From NCBI GenBank assembly GCA_022457155.1, contig JAJGOT010000352.1:372001-436000 (forward strand): DNA of 64,000 bases. Reading direction: 5' to 3'. The first letter of the stretch is position 1, and every line of letters starts with the position of its first letter. This stretch comes from Cladopsammia gracilis. Its lineage: Eukaryota > Cnidaria > Anthozoa > Scleractinia > Dendrophylliidae. The notes under the pieces were generated by a model. It saw only the letters and a program-made list of their open reading frames with translations. It ran no database searches and was not told the DNA's origin. Shown here piece after piece: positions 27,011 through 53,583 of this stretch. Made by a program: the position numbers and the translations under genes.

Positions 27011-27329
27011 TACATTATTTTCATGCGGTCGTCAGTTATCATAACTACAGCTGTTTCGAGAAAGGTTGTCGGAGAAAAGCGCAAAAGTGCACGCGACAAT
27101 CCCGAAAAATAATATGGGATATGATCAATGAATTTTAATAAGTCAAATAAATACATGAAACCCGCGATGCCTCGTCCGTACAGGAACCTTCTTAGATGGC
27201 GGGCCATTGGGAGAAATGAATTTTTAGGATATAGCGTGGATGACTACCCACAATACCTTTCTGGATTGTCGCGTGCACTTTAACGCTTTTTTCCGACAAC
27301 CTTTCTCGAAACAGCTGTATGCATCAGTC

Positions 27330-27508
27330 AATAGGCCATTTGCACGATGACGTCATATGACTACAACTACCAGAATCCTTCAGTTTTTTGTTTTGTAGTG
27401 TTTTGTTATTTAAACCGCACTGGGATTACAAAATTTAAATAAGAAAGGAAAAACGAAATGAATTCTGGTAGTTGTAGTCAAATGACGCCATCGTGCAAAT
27501 GGCCTATT
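27330..27508. mobile_element. MITE with AATAGGCCATTTGCACGATG ends
   Basis: A 179-bp element with inverted ends AATAGGCCATTTGCACGATG and CATCGTGCAAATGGCCTATT, extended by a paired GACTACAACTACCAGAAT. Confidence 0.75.
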
Positions 27509-27839
27509 CCAGCAGTGTCCCCCCGGGACAACCCTCGGGCATTAGCATTTTGGGAAAAAAATTGGCAAATGCCTCATGACTGGGACAAAAATGCAAATGT
27601 CCCGGGGGTATAATAAAAAAGAAGCGGAAAATTATTTGAATCTAGATTTATTTCAAAATTATTTGAGGGCAGAGAAGGATTTTCCATCAGTTCGCTTTTG
27701 CTGATCGAGTAGAGCCAGTTCGCAACAAATTTCTCGTCAGAAATGATGCCAGGATTCTTTGAGGTCGAAAACACAAGGATGTCGAATACACCGGGCTCGG
27801 AAAGCCGGTCCCTCCACCCTTAAACCCTTGTTCAAGAAA

Positions 27840-28000
27840 GAACGAAATACATGCAGCCGACGCCAAGCGCGGGAAAATGCGTGCGAGTAATTCATGATGG
27901 TTCATGGTTTTGGTTTTACTTCTGATTGGTTGAGAAATTGGCGTGAGATGTTTTTTAGCTAATCATAAAGCGTAGCAATGCAAAACCAAAGCGCAAAGGT
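27840..28000. repeat. Partial CCAAT-type interspersed element
   Basis: GCCGACGCCAAGCGCGGGAAAA, CTTCTGATTGGTTGAGAAA and CAATCATAAAGCGTAGCAATGC match the 31757-32056 and 41336-41636 elements. The ends are degraded. Confidence 0.55.
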
Positions 28001-28301
28001 TACCTGGGGTTGTGGTACCCATGACAGTATTACGAAAGTTTTCGCGGTTATGAATTTATATTAGTTATGGCAAAGTTCGCCAAAGTTGCAGTTATAGGAA
28101 TGAGTTATGATTAACGCTGAGAGTTGCAAATGTCGCACACCGATTGCAACAGGACATCAACAGTTAATTAAACGATTAGCATTACCCCTTTAACTCTCGT
28201 GAGTGCCAAAAATCAAATTAAACAAACATCCCAAATTTCATTTTGTAAAATATTAAAAAACAAATGGTACCATGCAAACGTTCTGCTAAAGCTAAAAGAG
28301 G

Positions 28302-28572
28302 TTTTAAGGAGCTTAAGCAACGGCGACGGCAACGCCAAGGAAAAGTCAATTGAAAAAAGGATTCGCGCTATTTTAAACTACTTTGCAGTTGTTCCAATTT
28401 GTTTAGTTTGTCTGTGTCTGGATTGTCCAGGAGCTGAATTTGAAGAGATGGCTTTCCAGTTCAAATGGAAAAAGGAAAGTTAACCGTCGTTAAAACCTAT
28501 AATTTGATCATTTGACGCTCATTTGTGCCGTTCTCGCTGCCGTCGCCGTCGTGGTTGCTTAAGCTCCCTTTT
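28302..28572. mobile_element. MITE with GGAGCTTAAGCAACGRCGAC ends
   Basis: The left end AAGGAGCTTAAGCAACGGCG and right end GTGGTTGCTTAAGCTCCCTT are inverted repeats about 270 bp apart. Confidence 0.75.
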
Positions 28573-30229
28573 ATTTATTATTTATCCCTTCAAAAGTTAG
28601 AACTACATTGCATGTCACCACGGTTGACTCCGAAAGTGAATGGGTTAAAACGCGCTTTTTTATAATTTCGCTTATGGATACAAGGCCGCATAATTCCACT
28701 GGCCATACGTCATGAAAAGGAACAACTGATTTACAGGAACGAGGCTTTTTATTTCTTTTCTGTTTTCACTCGTGTCATATTTCGTGCCATTGTTTTAAAA
28801 CTCGACTTTAGCTGGTCATTCTATGATCAGCAGATAAACAGCCTATCTATCACTATTTTTTTCTTGATTAAAGAATCTGTCCCACCCAGTTTGCATTGCG
28901 CGCTTCTATTATTGTTATGATACGGCTCTATTCCATATTTGGGCAAGCATATCACCGCTTGCACGATCGTGAATTTCTCATCTGCAATACAGTATGGACT
29001 TTCGGGGGCCTAAAAATGGCGGATGAACCAACGTAGGCGCGCAATGCAACATGGGTGGGTCAGATTCTTTAACTGACAATACTAAAAAAAACAGTGCGTT
29101 GCTGAATTGTTCAAACTCCCTACTACTGTTGTAAATAAAAACAGGCGTAGTGTCCCTTGTTTGAGTGGTGAACTGAACATTGGAAAAATTGGAAGTTGCG
29201 ATCACTCTTATCAGCTGAAAAATCATGTTTTATCAGATTTTAAAAAATGCTCAAGGAAATGTGCGCGCTATGATTGGTTAAACCGAGTTCATTATTAAAG
29301 AAATAAAAAACGCGCCGAGTGCATTATTGGGTTACATAAGCACGCAGGAGTACTTCTCGCACTTCTCGACATGGCATGGGTTCTGGGAAGTGTTTTGGAC
29401 TCTGGCAGTTTTTGGATTCTGGGAAGTGTTCTACATTCTGGGAAGTGTCCCTATGGGCCACCGTATAAAACGGCTGGTTTCTCTCTATTAAGCCACCCTC
29501 TCAAATAAGCCACCCCTCTTTAGAAGAAATTTATTAAGCACCCCCCCCCCCCCCACCCCTCCCCTTACTTTACTTCAACATTCTTGAAACGTGATAAAGT
29601 GGTTTTGTTAATGGTATAAATCATTATATTGGGGAAAAGAATGTAATTGTAACATTAAAGTTGTATCCCGAGATTACGATGCGTGAATTAGAGATATATT
29701 ATATCCTGAAAGTGTACATCGTCAGGGCTCCTAACATCGTGCAGTATTTTGCTAAATCAATAAGCTACCCCCCCCCCCCTCCCCTCCACCCAACCTCCTC
29801 CTCCTCTCTAATTAGCACCGTCGCATACACCAAGTCCTCAATAACAATTCCCTTTGTCAGTCGGGGCGATATAAATCCCCGGTTATGTGCTAGCTCCCGC
29901 TTTCTCAAGATAAATGCTTCAATTTCCAACACAAAAAATCGAACATTGTTTTAAGGCTGCAGTAAAAGCATGCATGTTGACCGGCAAGCAACAGATATAC
30001 AAAAGCGCCAGGCAAAAGTAAGCCATTACTTTTCCGACCCGACCAATGAAATCATCTCATTTGGATTTTTGATTGATGTGCTGAGATTCTCAGCATGGCT
30101 ATGTATGAGCGCTTCGTGTTTAACCGCCTACCGGTAAAAGAACAAAACTTTATCAATTGTTAGAACGTTGTTACTGCATACCGAAAAATGCCACTTATAA
30201 TCCCGGGCTTTATGCAACCATAGTTAAAC
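28573..30229. other. Intergenic DNA with small repeats
   Basis: Contains a TTCTGGGAAGTGTT triplet repeat (29385-29450), poly-C tracts (29535-29560, 29770-29790) and no supported gene. Confidence 0.4.
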
Positions 30230-30591
30230 ACGGACCCGCGCTATAAAAGGAACCTTGGCCTGGCCAAGCCGCCAGTCATTTCACACTAGACACCGAACTG
30301 TCAACATCACGTGCATCCTCTCGCCAATGGGAAACCGTTGCCGGCGCGAAATTCAAATTTGGCAAGCTAAAATATTATATTCATGCTAAATAACTTCAAA
30401 TGTTTTTAGTTTTATTTTTGTAAAAGATAAATCCTATACAAGATTGAGCTGGTGAAGGTAGAATTAGACCAATTTTGGGGGGTAACGGTCTTCCTCCGTG
30501 TTGCTCAGTGTCAGCCATCTTTGATTTGCCGTTGAAGCAGTGATGGTGTGACAAAGGGGGCGGAGCTATCCCTTTTATAGTGCGGGTCCGT
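30230..30591. mobile_element. TIR element ACGGACCCGCRCTATAAAAGG
   Basis: The left end ACGGACCCGCGCTATAAAAG and right end CTTTTATAGTGCGGGTCCGT form inverted repeats about 362 bp apart; no gene inside. Confidence 0.65.
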
Positions 30592-31493
30592 CTTTAAGAT
30601 GCCACTTCGTAAGGCTTTTATGGCTGGCAAGTGAAAAATAATTGTTATAAAGAACCGAATTTTTTTTAACTTGGTATAAATTTTTTAAAAGAATTGCCAT
30701 TAAGAGGATGTGATGTGCTTATATATTGGTAATATAACCAGAATGTTTTGTTACTAAAACCGGGTGGACTTTAAGCGCGGAGGGGACAGCGGGGAATTAT
30801 ATTTACGGTATTGGAATAAAAACAATGTTTAAATATATAAAGCTACAAATGGGCCAATAATGTTCTGGTTTCTAAATGTCGTTTTCAAATGCCTTCAATT
30901 ATTCATTCTTTCCTAAATTCTTGTTACATTGAAGGGCTGAAGTGAGGACCGGCGTGTCACCTTTCATTTGAAAATACGTTTTCATTCACATTCAAATAAA
31001 ACTCATTTTAATATGAAAGATTGCGCACCGTGCGTCACTTTGATAATGGCCAAATCCTTGCATGGTTTTGAATTCGCAGTTCTGTCTCCCTGCAAACAGT
31101 AACTTGAACAACATCCTTGGACAACATCTCCACGTTTATTAATTTTCTACAAAGCCAATGGTATCCCTTCTGTTCTATAAACTAATTAACACTACTAAAT
31201 ACTAAATAGCCTAAATCATAAAAGCGAAGAAAAACGCCAAACAAGCGTCGTTTATATGAACTTTTGGTGTGGTCGAGTTTGACGCGTCCTGGACAAACGC
31301 GAATTATTTAATAACAAGTGGAACTACAATAAAACGTCTTGAATTGTTTCAAGGACCACAAAAGGCATTCATTCATAAGTTAAAACAACGTAAAATAATA
31401 ACACTGCCAGGTTTGACTACCAGCTTATGACAACTGCTAATAGTGAGTCATTTCTAATCTGTTGCAATCTTCATCGACAACATTGCCGTATGC
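30592..31493. other. Zfr: Zfr 3' flank and presumed 3'UTR
   Basis: Includes a short repeat (CATTCAAATAAAACTCATTTT, 30990-31010) that also occurs in reverse near 1290-1320. Read on the minus strand, the A/T-rich stretch below 31493 is the likely 3'UTR, but its end is not defined. Confidence 0.4.
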
Positions 31494-46979
<15,486 letters not shown>

Positions 46980-47377
46980 GTTGGATGAAAGGGAAAGAAG
47001 GCACGTGTTCAAGACGTCAAACCGGCAAGCGCAATGCGCAGCGTCGGAGGAGGACTGGACTCTATTCTTCTGAAAACGAGGCTGATTTTGACGATGACAT
47101 CACCAGGACGTCACATTTCACACACAAAGATGAAAAGAGGCGGAAAGTGGTCGATATAGAATACGAATTTTAGAGTGAAACTGCTGAAACTACTGAGTCA
47201 AATTTTCCCACTTTTTTTAACGAGTTTCATTCTGAAGTTTTATTTCGAAGAAGTTTTGTCTTTTGTTTTCTTGCACCACCTGTTCATGAACAGGTTTCCA
47301 AACAGCGATACTTCCGGTTCCGGCATGCAATCGAGGCTCAACACAAAAGACATTCAAATTTTTACATGAAATCGTCA
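46980..47377. promoter_or_regulatory. Divergent Zfr / SRP RNA intergenic region
   Basis: About 400 bp between the Zfr start codon (minus) and SRP RNA copy 1 (plus). It has GGACGTCACA (CRE-like, 47106-47115). A CRE-like TGACGTCAC is also present upstream of copies 2 (about 51287) and 3 (about 56217), although at about -400 instead of -270. Human 7SL uses an upstream ATF/CRE site, but closer to the start. A proximal CTTCCGGTTCCGGCATGCAATCGAGG-type block is conserved in all three units; here it spans about 47310-47335. Confidence 0.4.
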
Positions 47378-47677
47378 GCCGGGCGTAGTGGCGCACGCCT
47401 GTAATCCAGTTACTTGGAGGCTGGGGTCTCTGGACGGCTTGAGGTTGGGATTTCTGGGGGCGGTTGACCTATGTAGATCGGGTGTCCGCGCTAAGTTTGA
47501 CGTCAATATGGGGAACACGGAGGAGTCTGAGTTCTCCAGGTTGGTTAAAGAGGAGCGAACCGGCCCAGGGTGGAAACACAGCAGGCAAAAGCTCCCGCGT
47601 CAAACAGTAGTGGGATTGCACCTGTGAATAGGCGGTCGTTCACAGCCCGGTCGAGATAGTCGAACTCGGCCCTGTTT
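47378..47677 (+). ncRNA. SRP RNA (7SL) gene, copy 1
   Basis: About 300 nt with the whole 7SL layout. The 5' Alu domain begins GCCGGGCGTAGTGGCGCACG and has TGTAATCC, then GATCGGGTGTCCGCGCTAAG, the best conserved metazoan 7SL block. The S domain has helix 8 with GAACCGGCCCAGG, a GGAAAC loop and AGCAGG (the SRP54-binding internal loop), then AGTAGTGGGAT and CCTGTGAATAG. It ends CCTG followed by a T-run. The RNA scaffolds the signal recognition particle that pauses and targets ribosomes making secretory proteins. Two further copies lie downstream, each in a larger duplicated unit. Zfr starts about 400 bp upstream on the other strand. Copy 1 differs from copies 2 and 3 at a few positions (for example GTTGACC against GTTGTCC). 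Confidence 0.93.
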
Positions 47678-47683
47678 TTTTTT
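47675..47683 (+). terminator. Pol III T-run terminator of SRP RNA copy 1
   Basis: Nine consecutive T directly after the CCTG that closes the 7SL homology, as expected for RNA polymerase III termination. Confidence 0.75.
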
Positions 47684-48402
47684 CTTTTCGTTTATAAATT
47701 TTGGCGATTGGCAATTTTTTCAATTTTTCTTTCATTGGATTTTTTTTGGAAGTTTCATTTTTCGGGATTGTTGACTGGCAATTTTTTTTCCTTCATTTTT
47801 CCTCACATTTTCTTATTGTTTTATTGTGTGTTTTTTTTATTGTTTCGGATCATTTGAAACGAAAGGGAAAGATTGAAAATTTCTGGTGAGAATTAATTTT
47901 TGCCGATTCCACGGTAAGTCTTTGGCAGCCACGAAACTATAATTGTGTTTTATGAATACTGAACAGAAGGAATGAATTTTTACAAAATATAAAACTGAAT
48001 CAACCCTCACTGATTGTTTGTTGTTTCGAGCCACACTCAGTGACCCGTGTGGCATAAAATTTTCGCGGAATCTAATTTTCGGGATTTAATTTTCGGTTTT
48101 CCAACGATTCGCAAAAATAAGATCCCACGAAAATAAACTCCAGCGGAAAAAAATCCGGGCTACCTCTCAGTACAACTGCAACACAACGAAGAGTCTCTGT
48201 GGTCTCTGGGTAAATTTGATAACTTATACAAGGAGGTACTGATATGAACCGTTTGATTTATTTATTATTATTGTAATATTTATTCATTTAGATTCATTCT
48301 GCTCATTCAGATTAATAATATATGCCTCCCGTTTTATAGCGACTACATTCACTCAAGAATTGCTATCATTTTTCTCCTTACAATACATTCTGTGCTAACT
48401 TA

Positions 48403-48523
48403 GGCCCGGTTCAAACGTCGAACTTCACATGTGCCGAATCTAATGCAAATGAGCAAGAACAATAGATTTTTCCCATTTGCATTAGGTTTGGCACATGTGA
48501 AGTTCAACGTTTGAACCGGGCCT
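48403..48523. mobile_element. Fold-back MITE GGCCCGGTTCAAACG, unit 1
   Basis: A palindrome with arms of about 55 bp, starting GGCCCGGTTCAAACGTCGAA and ending with its reverse complement, flanked by TTA (48400-48402 and 48524-48526), as in PIF/Harbinger elements. Confidence 0.7.
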
Positions 48524-48824
48524 TTAGGATAATATGAACAAAATACTATACAATAATTCACGGAGATAATTGGATTACGGCCTGACCGTAACACCATAAT
48601 ACCGCTTTTTATATTGAGGCAGATAATGAGGTAAATACACATGCAGAATAATATGAAAACTAACAAATACAACTAATAAGCTGTGCCAGGGGGGCACAAA
48701 AAACCTAACTTAAAAAACCTCATGGGAAAAAAATGGATAGGAAATCTGGGACGGGCCAGGCACAACTTAAGTCTCCCGCCAAGACTTGTAATCGAACTAA
48801 ATTATTCTAAAAAAGCAATATAAA

Positions 48825-49046
48825 TTAAAGCGAAATAGACTTAGAAACTTCCAAACGATCATCAATAGTGCACTTAATGTATCTGTTCTTAGAAGCGGAC
48901 CGCCATCCGGCGTGCATGTCCAATAGATCCGCGGTAACGTTCCTACAAGCAGGATTTGAAGCCGCGGTTGACTTGATGCTGTGGCATTTGTATTTCTCCA
49001 CCGTTGATGGAGCCCTGGATTGTAACAGTGTAAATCGAGTAGACAT
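48825..49046 (-). pseudogene. Tyrosine recombinase remnant (DIRS/Crypton-like), unit 1
   Basis: A 73-codon reading frame joins SRAPSTVEKY, which resembles the start of the core-binding domain of tyrosine recombinases, straight to HSIKSTAASNPACRNV, DMHAGWRSASKNRYIK and DDRLEVSKS. The second part resembles the C-terminal catalytic half (HxxR box with K for R, H-x-G-W, and the R-Y tyrosine). About 200 expected middle residues are missing, so this is an internally deleted relic. It lies within the tandem unit and is repeated in unit 2. Confidence 0.55.
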
Positions 49047-49271
49047 GGAACCGTACTCCGCAGGGATGGGTCAGTCAAAGAACATGCCTCGCGCCAAATC
49101 CCGGACCGTGCAAATTCATCTGGGAAAGAAAAATAAAAAATGAATAGCGAAAGTATATATAACACGACGTGCAAATGTACTGAAAAAGGGATAAAACGAT
49201 CAAAACATGAACGTCGTAAAGTGACACAGGAATGCAAACGGCGCAAAAATGCGCAACATACACGCGTCTAA

Positions 49272-49800
49272 GGGGCCGATTACATGGCGAATTTCAGCCC
49301 GGGCTGAGATTTCATTTGAAATTCTCTATTTTCGAATTGCCCATAATACACTTTGTTTGCCCCCCAAATTTTGCATAAACTATTGTTTGTAAATGCTCTT
49401 GGGAGGACTGCATATTCCCAAGAGCATTTCAAAACAATAGTTTATGCAAAATTTGGGGGGCAAACAAAGTGTATTATGGGCAATTCGAAAATAGAGAATT
49501 GAGCGAGAAAATTGATAACGAGAATCAAATGGCGTCACTGCGCATGCCGAAATTCACTTTTCAGCCCGGGCTGAAATTCTGATGCGATTACATGGCGAAT
49601 TTCAGCCCGTTTGGCCGGGCTGAAAATTCCAGCCCGGTTTCTGAAACCGGGCTGGAATTTTCAACCCGGGCTGAAAGTCAGCCCGGGCTGAAACTTTGTT
49701 CATGTAATCGCTAACTTCATTTTAAGAGGATTTATTTCGGAAGCCGGGCTGAAATTTCAGCCCGGTCAACCGAGCTGAAATTCGCCATGTAATCGGCCCC
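49272..49800. mobile_element. PIF/Harbinger-like MITE with nested insertion, unit 1
   Basis: Terminal inverted repeats start GGGGCCGATTACATGGCGAA and are flanked by TAA on both sides (49269-49271, 49801-49803), the target duplication typical of PIF/Harbinger. The interior is rich in CAGCCCGG and its reverse complement. A 173-bp palindromic element sits inside it (see 49324-49496). Confidence 0.75.
49324..49496. mobile_element. Nested palindromic fold-back element
   Basis: Near-perfect palindrome from CTCTATTTTCGAATTGCCC to its reverse complement, with AATT on both sides (49320-49323, 49497-49500). The matching site in unit 2 (TTTGAAATTGAGC) is empty and has a single AATT, so the insertion edges are exact. 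Confidence 0.8.
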
Positions 49801-51026
49801 TAAGTGGAGCAGCCAAATCAGGTCAAACAAACATCCCGACATGGATGCAGAACCGAGAAGGAAATGTCACACGCGCGTCTAGCTGAGTAGCATTGCCAAA
49901 TGTGGCCAAAAAGAGAAAAAATTCAATGGGCAGAAAAAACAGCGATGACAAAAGTGACGAGGCTTCTATCAGGCTTATGGGACGAGTGCTGCTCACACCC
50001 TTTGAGGCATCCGCTGGATTCGCTTTATGGCGAGAAAAGCTCAAGTGTCCGAACTCCCCGCACTATAAAGAAGACATAAAATAGCACAAGGAAAGATTTC
50101 CGTATAACACCATACATTCTCGAAGGTCCCACCAGTTAGAGAGCAAAAATCGTCCCATGTATAGATCCAAACAATGGCAACTAATAGTGTTCTTGTAAAA
50201 CCGGTCGGAATGAGACTAGGCCATTTAACGTCTTTTTCCTGTTCAAAATTTTGTTTAGAGGAGGACTGGCACTAGTCAATGAACACCAATTGCGCTAACA
50301 AATTGTAACGTTTCCTCCCGTTCCGACCTGCGTTCCGAGCTGATTTCGTAGACACTTTTTAGGTTCCTTCTTTTGATACAGAGAAACTGAAACTGCATAT
50401 GTAGCAAGTGGTGGGAATCGTTGGTTGCAATTTTCAAACAATAGAGGACGTGGTCGATCACGTGATGATGTAATTTGAGATTCTTTTTTCTAGTTTTTCT
50501 ATTTTGGTTAATTTTATCATTTGCTATTCCTCTTAGATGCCGTAAACTTTGATTTTTGGAAAATGTGCTTAAGAATCACAAGTGATTTTTTAATTAGAAC
50601 CAGGCCTTAATCTACTTGAGGTTATGCATACTGTTCTTAAAACTAAAACAAAAGCCAAAACAATAGAACTCCAAAAGCAAAACAATAGCACATACATGCA
50701 TAATTAATGTATGGGGTAAAACGGAAATCTTACCGAAGAACGCTAACTCACCTGCAAAACCGTATTACGCAACTTGACGCAACACTCATTGTATAACACA
50801 AAGAAATTCCAGGGCAGATCGCGCAGAAAGCAAATATCTGCTAAACAACGTAACATATTTTTGTATTTCTAACAAAAGACACGGCCGAAGAAGTGTTGTC
50901 TTTTTTTTGGGGGGGAGGGGGTGGGGGGGGGGGGAGGGGTAAGTAGGGGTAGTTTCATGGCGCCATAAAATTCATTAAAACGTTTATAATTTGTGAAATT
51001 CAGTTTTTGACTGCAATACCACGTTA

Positions 51027-51086
51027 AGCAAGCTCTCGGGTTAAAACCCCGAATCCGAGCCCGAGAGCTTGCTCGCAGGCTAATAC
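51027..51086. mobile_element. AGCC fold-back element, left arm truncated (unit 1)
   Basis: The right arm CCCGAGAGCTTGCTCGCAGG is complete, but the left arm starts at AGCAAGCTCTCGGG and has lost AGCCTGCG compared with unit 2. Confidence 0.65.
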
Positions 51087-51124
51087 CACGTTCATTAATA
51101 AATCTCGGAGGAGGACTGGACACT

Positions 51125-51125
<1 letters not shown>

Positions 51126-51174
<49 letters not shown>
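51126..51174. repeat. (AAT)n microsatellite, unit 2
   Basis: About 16 AAT repeats followed by AAATGTCTTTATTTCTCATAAG. The same tail follows the (AAT)n at 56063-56105, so both look like the reversed 3' end of a LINE. Confidence 0.8.
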
Positions 51175-51176
<2 letters not shown>

Positions 51177-51687
51177 GTCTTTATTTCTCATAAGATAAAA
51201 AACTACATATCCTATGTTACATATTATTACACCAGGAAGAGAGATGTAAACGAGGCTGATTGTGGCTTAGCTTGTGAGAGACTTAATGACGTCACATTCA
51301 CACATGAATAGAATTAGTGGAAAATGGTCAATAGAGTGAAACTGCTGAAGTCAAATTTTCACATTATTTTTTATGAGATTTATTCTGCCCATTCAGATTA
51401 AAAGGACACTGCCCCGAAATAACGAAATAACGAAATAACTTAATTTTCCTGTTGTATCGCCAAATGCCGCCTAATTTTAATCTGCTCTAAAATTCACTCA
51501 AGAATTGCTATCATTCTTTCCTTCCAATACATTTCTAATAAATGACACGGTCGAAGAAGTTTTGTCTTTTGTTGTCTTGCACCACCTGTTACTTTTTAAC
51601 AGGTTTGCAAAAGAGCGATACTTCCGGTTCCGGCATGCAATCGAGGATCAACACAAAAGACATTCAAATTTTTAGACGGAATCGTCA

Positions 51688-51987
51688 GCCGGGCGTAGTG
51701 GCGCACGCCTGTAATCCAGTTACTTGGAGGCTGGGGTCTCTGGACGGCTTGAGGTTGGGGTTTCTGGGGGCGATTGTCCTATGTAGATCGGGTGTCCGCG
51801 CTAAGTTTGACGTCAATATGGGGAACACGGAGGAGTCTGAGTTCTCCAGGTTGGTTAAAGAGGAGCGAACCGGCCCAGGGTGGAAACACAGCAGGCAAAA
51901 GCTCCCGCGTCAAACAGTAGTGGGATTGCACCTGTGAATAGGCGGTCGTTCACAGCCCGGTCGAGATAGTCGAACTCGGCCCTGTTT
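51688..51987 (+). ncRNA. SRP RNA (7SL) gene, copy 2
   Basis: Nearly identical to copy 1 across the full length, including the Alu-domain start, the GATCGGGTGTCCGC block, the helix-8 GAACCGGCCCAGG / GGAAAC / AGCAGG elements and the closing CCTG before a T-run. It has GGCGATTGTCC where copy 3 has GGCGGTTGTCC. It lies 4310 bp after copy 1 at the same place within the duplicated unit, with the same proximal upstream sequence (ATTCAAATTTTTA). It is complete and presumably functional. Confidence 0.93.
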
Positions 51988-51993
51988 TTTTTT
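51985..51993 (+). terminator. Pol III T-run terminator of SRP RNA copy 2
   Basis: A nine-T run directly follows the CCTG at 51981-51984, at the same position as in copy 1. Confidence 0.75.
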
Positions 51994-52715
51994 CTTTTCT
52001 TTTCGTTTATAAATTTTGGCGATTGGCAATTTTTTCAATTTTTCTTTCATTGGATTTTTTTAGAAAGTTTCATTTTTCGGGATTGTTGACTGGCGATTTT
52101 TTTTCCTTCATTTTTCCTCACGTTCTTATTGTTTTATTGTTTTTTTATTGTTTCGGATCATTTGAAACGAAAGGGAAAGATTGAAAATTTCTGGTGAGAA
52201 TTAATTTTTGCCGATTCCACGGTCTTCCAAGTCTTTGGCAGCCACGAAACTATAATTGTGTTTTATGAATACTGAACAGAAGGAATGAATTTTTACAAAA
52301 TATAAAACTGAATCAACCCTCACTGATTGTTTGTTGTTTCGAGCCACACTCAGTGACCCGTGGGGCATAAAATTTTCGCGGAATCTAATTTTCGGGATTT
52401 AATTTTCGGTTTTCCAACGATTCGCAAAAATAAGATCCCACGAAAATAAACTCCAGCGGAAAAAAATCCGGGCTACCTCTCAGTACAACTGCAACACAGC
52501 GAGGAGTCTCTGTGGTCTCTGGGTAAATTTGATAACTTATACAAGGAGGTACTGATATGAACTGTTTGATTTATTTATTATTATTGTAATATTTATTTAT
52601 TTAGATTCATTCTGCTCATTCAGATTAATAATATATGCCTCCCGTTTTATAGCGACTACATTCACTCAAGAATTGCTATCATTTTTCCCCTTACAATACA
52701 TTCTGCGCTAACTTA

Positions 52716-52836
52716 GGCCCGGTTCAAACGTCGAACTTCACATGTGCCGAATCTAATGCAAATGAGCAAGAACAATAGATTTTTCTCATTTGCATTAGGT
52801 TTGGCACATGTGAAGTTCAACGTTTGAACCGGGCCA
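52716..52836. mobile_element. Fold-back MITE GGCCCGGTTCAAACG, unit 2
   Basis: Unit 2 counterpart of the 48403-48523 element, with TTA at both edges (52713-52715, 52837-52839). Confidence 0.7.
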
Positions 52837-53137
52837 TTAGGATAATATGAACAAAATACTATACAATAATTCACGGAGATAATTGGATTATGGCCTGAGC
52901 GTAACACCATAATACCGCTTTTTATATTGAGGCAGATAATGAGGTAAATACACATGCAGAATAATATGAAAACTAACAAATACAACTAATAAGCTGTGCC
53001 AGGGGGGCACAAAAAACCTAACTTAAAAATCCTCATGGGAAAAAAATGGATAGGAAATCTGGGACGGGCCAGGCACAACTTAAGTCTCCCGCCAAGACTT
53101 CTAATCGAACTACATTATTCTAAAAAAGCAATATAAA

Positions 53138-53359
53138 TTAAAGCGAAATAGACTTAGAAACTTCCAAACGATCATCAATAGTGCGCTTAATGTATCTGTT
53201 CTTAGAAGCGGACCGCCATCCGGCGTGCATGTCCAATAGATCCGCGGTAACGTTCCTACAAGCAGGATTTGAAGCCGCGGTTGCCTTGATGCTGTGGCAT
53301 TTGTATTTCTCCACCGTTGATGGAGCCCTGGATTGTAACAGTGTAAATCGAGTAGACAT
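53138..53359 (-). pseudogene. Tyrosine recombinase remnant (DIRS/Crypton-like), unit 2
   Basis: Counterpart of the 48825-49046 relic, with the same internal deletion and two visible amino-acid differences (KATAAS for KSTAAS, YIKRTIDD for YIKCTIDD). It copies the relic by segmental duplication rather than being a second insertion. Confidence 0.55.
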
Positions 53360-53583
53360 GGAACCGTACTCCGCAGGGATGGGTCAGTCAAAGAACATGC
53401 ATCGCGCCAAATCCCGGACCGTGCAAATTCATCTGGGAAAGAAAAATAAAAAATGAATAGCGAAAGTATATATAACACGACCTGCAAATGTACTGAAAAA
53501 GGGATAAAACGATCAAAACATGAACGTCGTAAAGTGACACAGGAATGCAAACGGCGCAAAAATGTGTACACGCGCCTATTAAA

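Larger units (their letters stand above)
47044..51110 (+). repeat. Tandem duplication unit 1 (SRP RNA unit)
   Basis: Begins at CGGAGGAGGACTGGAC just upstream of Zfr and runs to the next copy of that block. It holds SRP RNA copy 1, a GGCCCGGTTCAAACG fold-back element, a tyrosine-recombinase remnant, a PIF-like MITE with a nested insertion, and an AGCC fold-back with a damaged left arm. Unit 2 matches it almost base for base apart from discrete insertions or deletions. Confidence 0.85.

Noticed and set aside
47378..47677. Human Alu contamination
   Set aside because: The full S domain of 7SL is present, and three copies lie within native repeat units.
51542..51937. 131-aa frame (and counterparts at 47388 and 56468)
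   Set aside because: Lies on the SRP RNA gene and its upstream region; RNA structure motifs explain the conservation.
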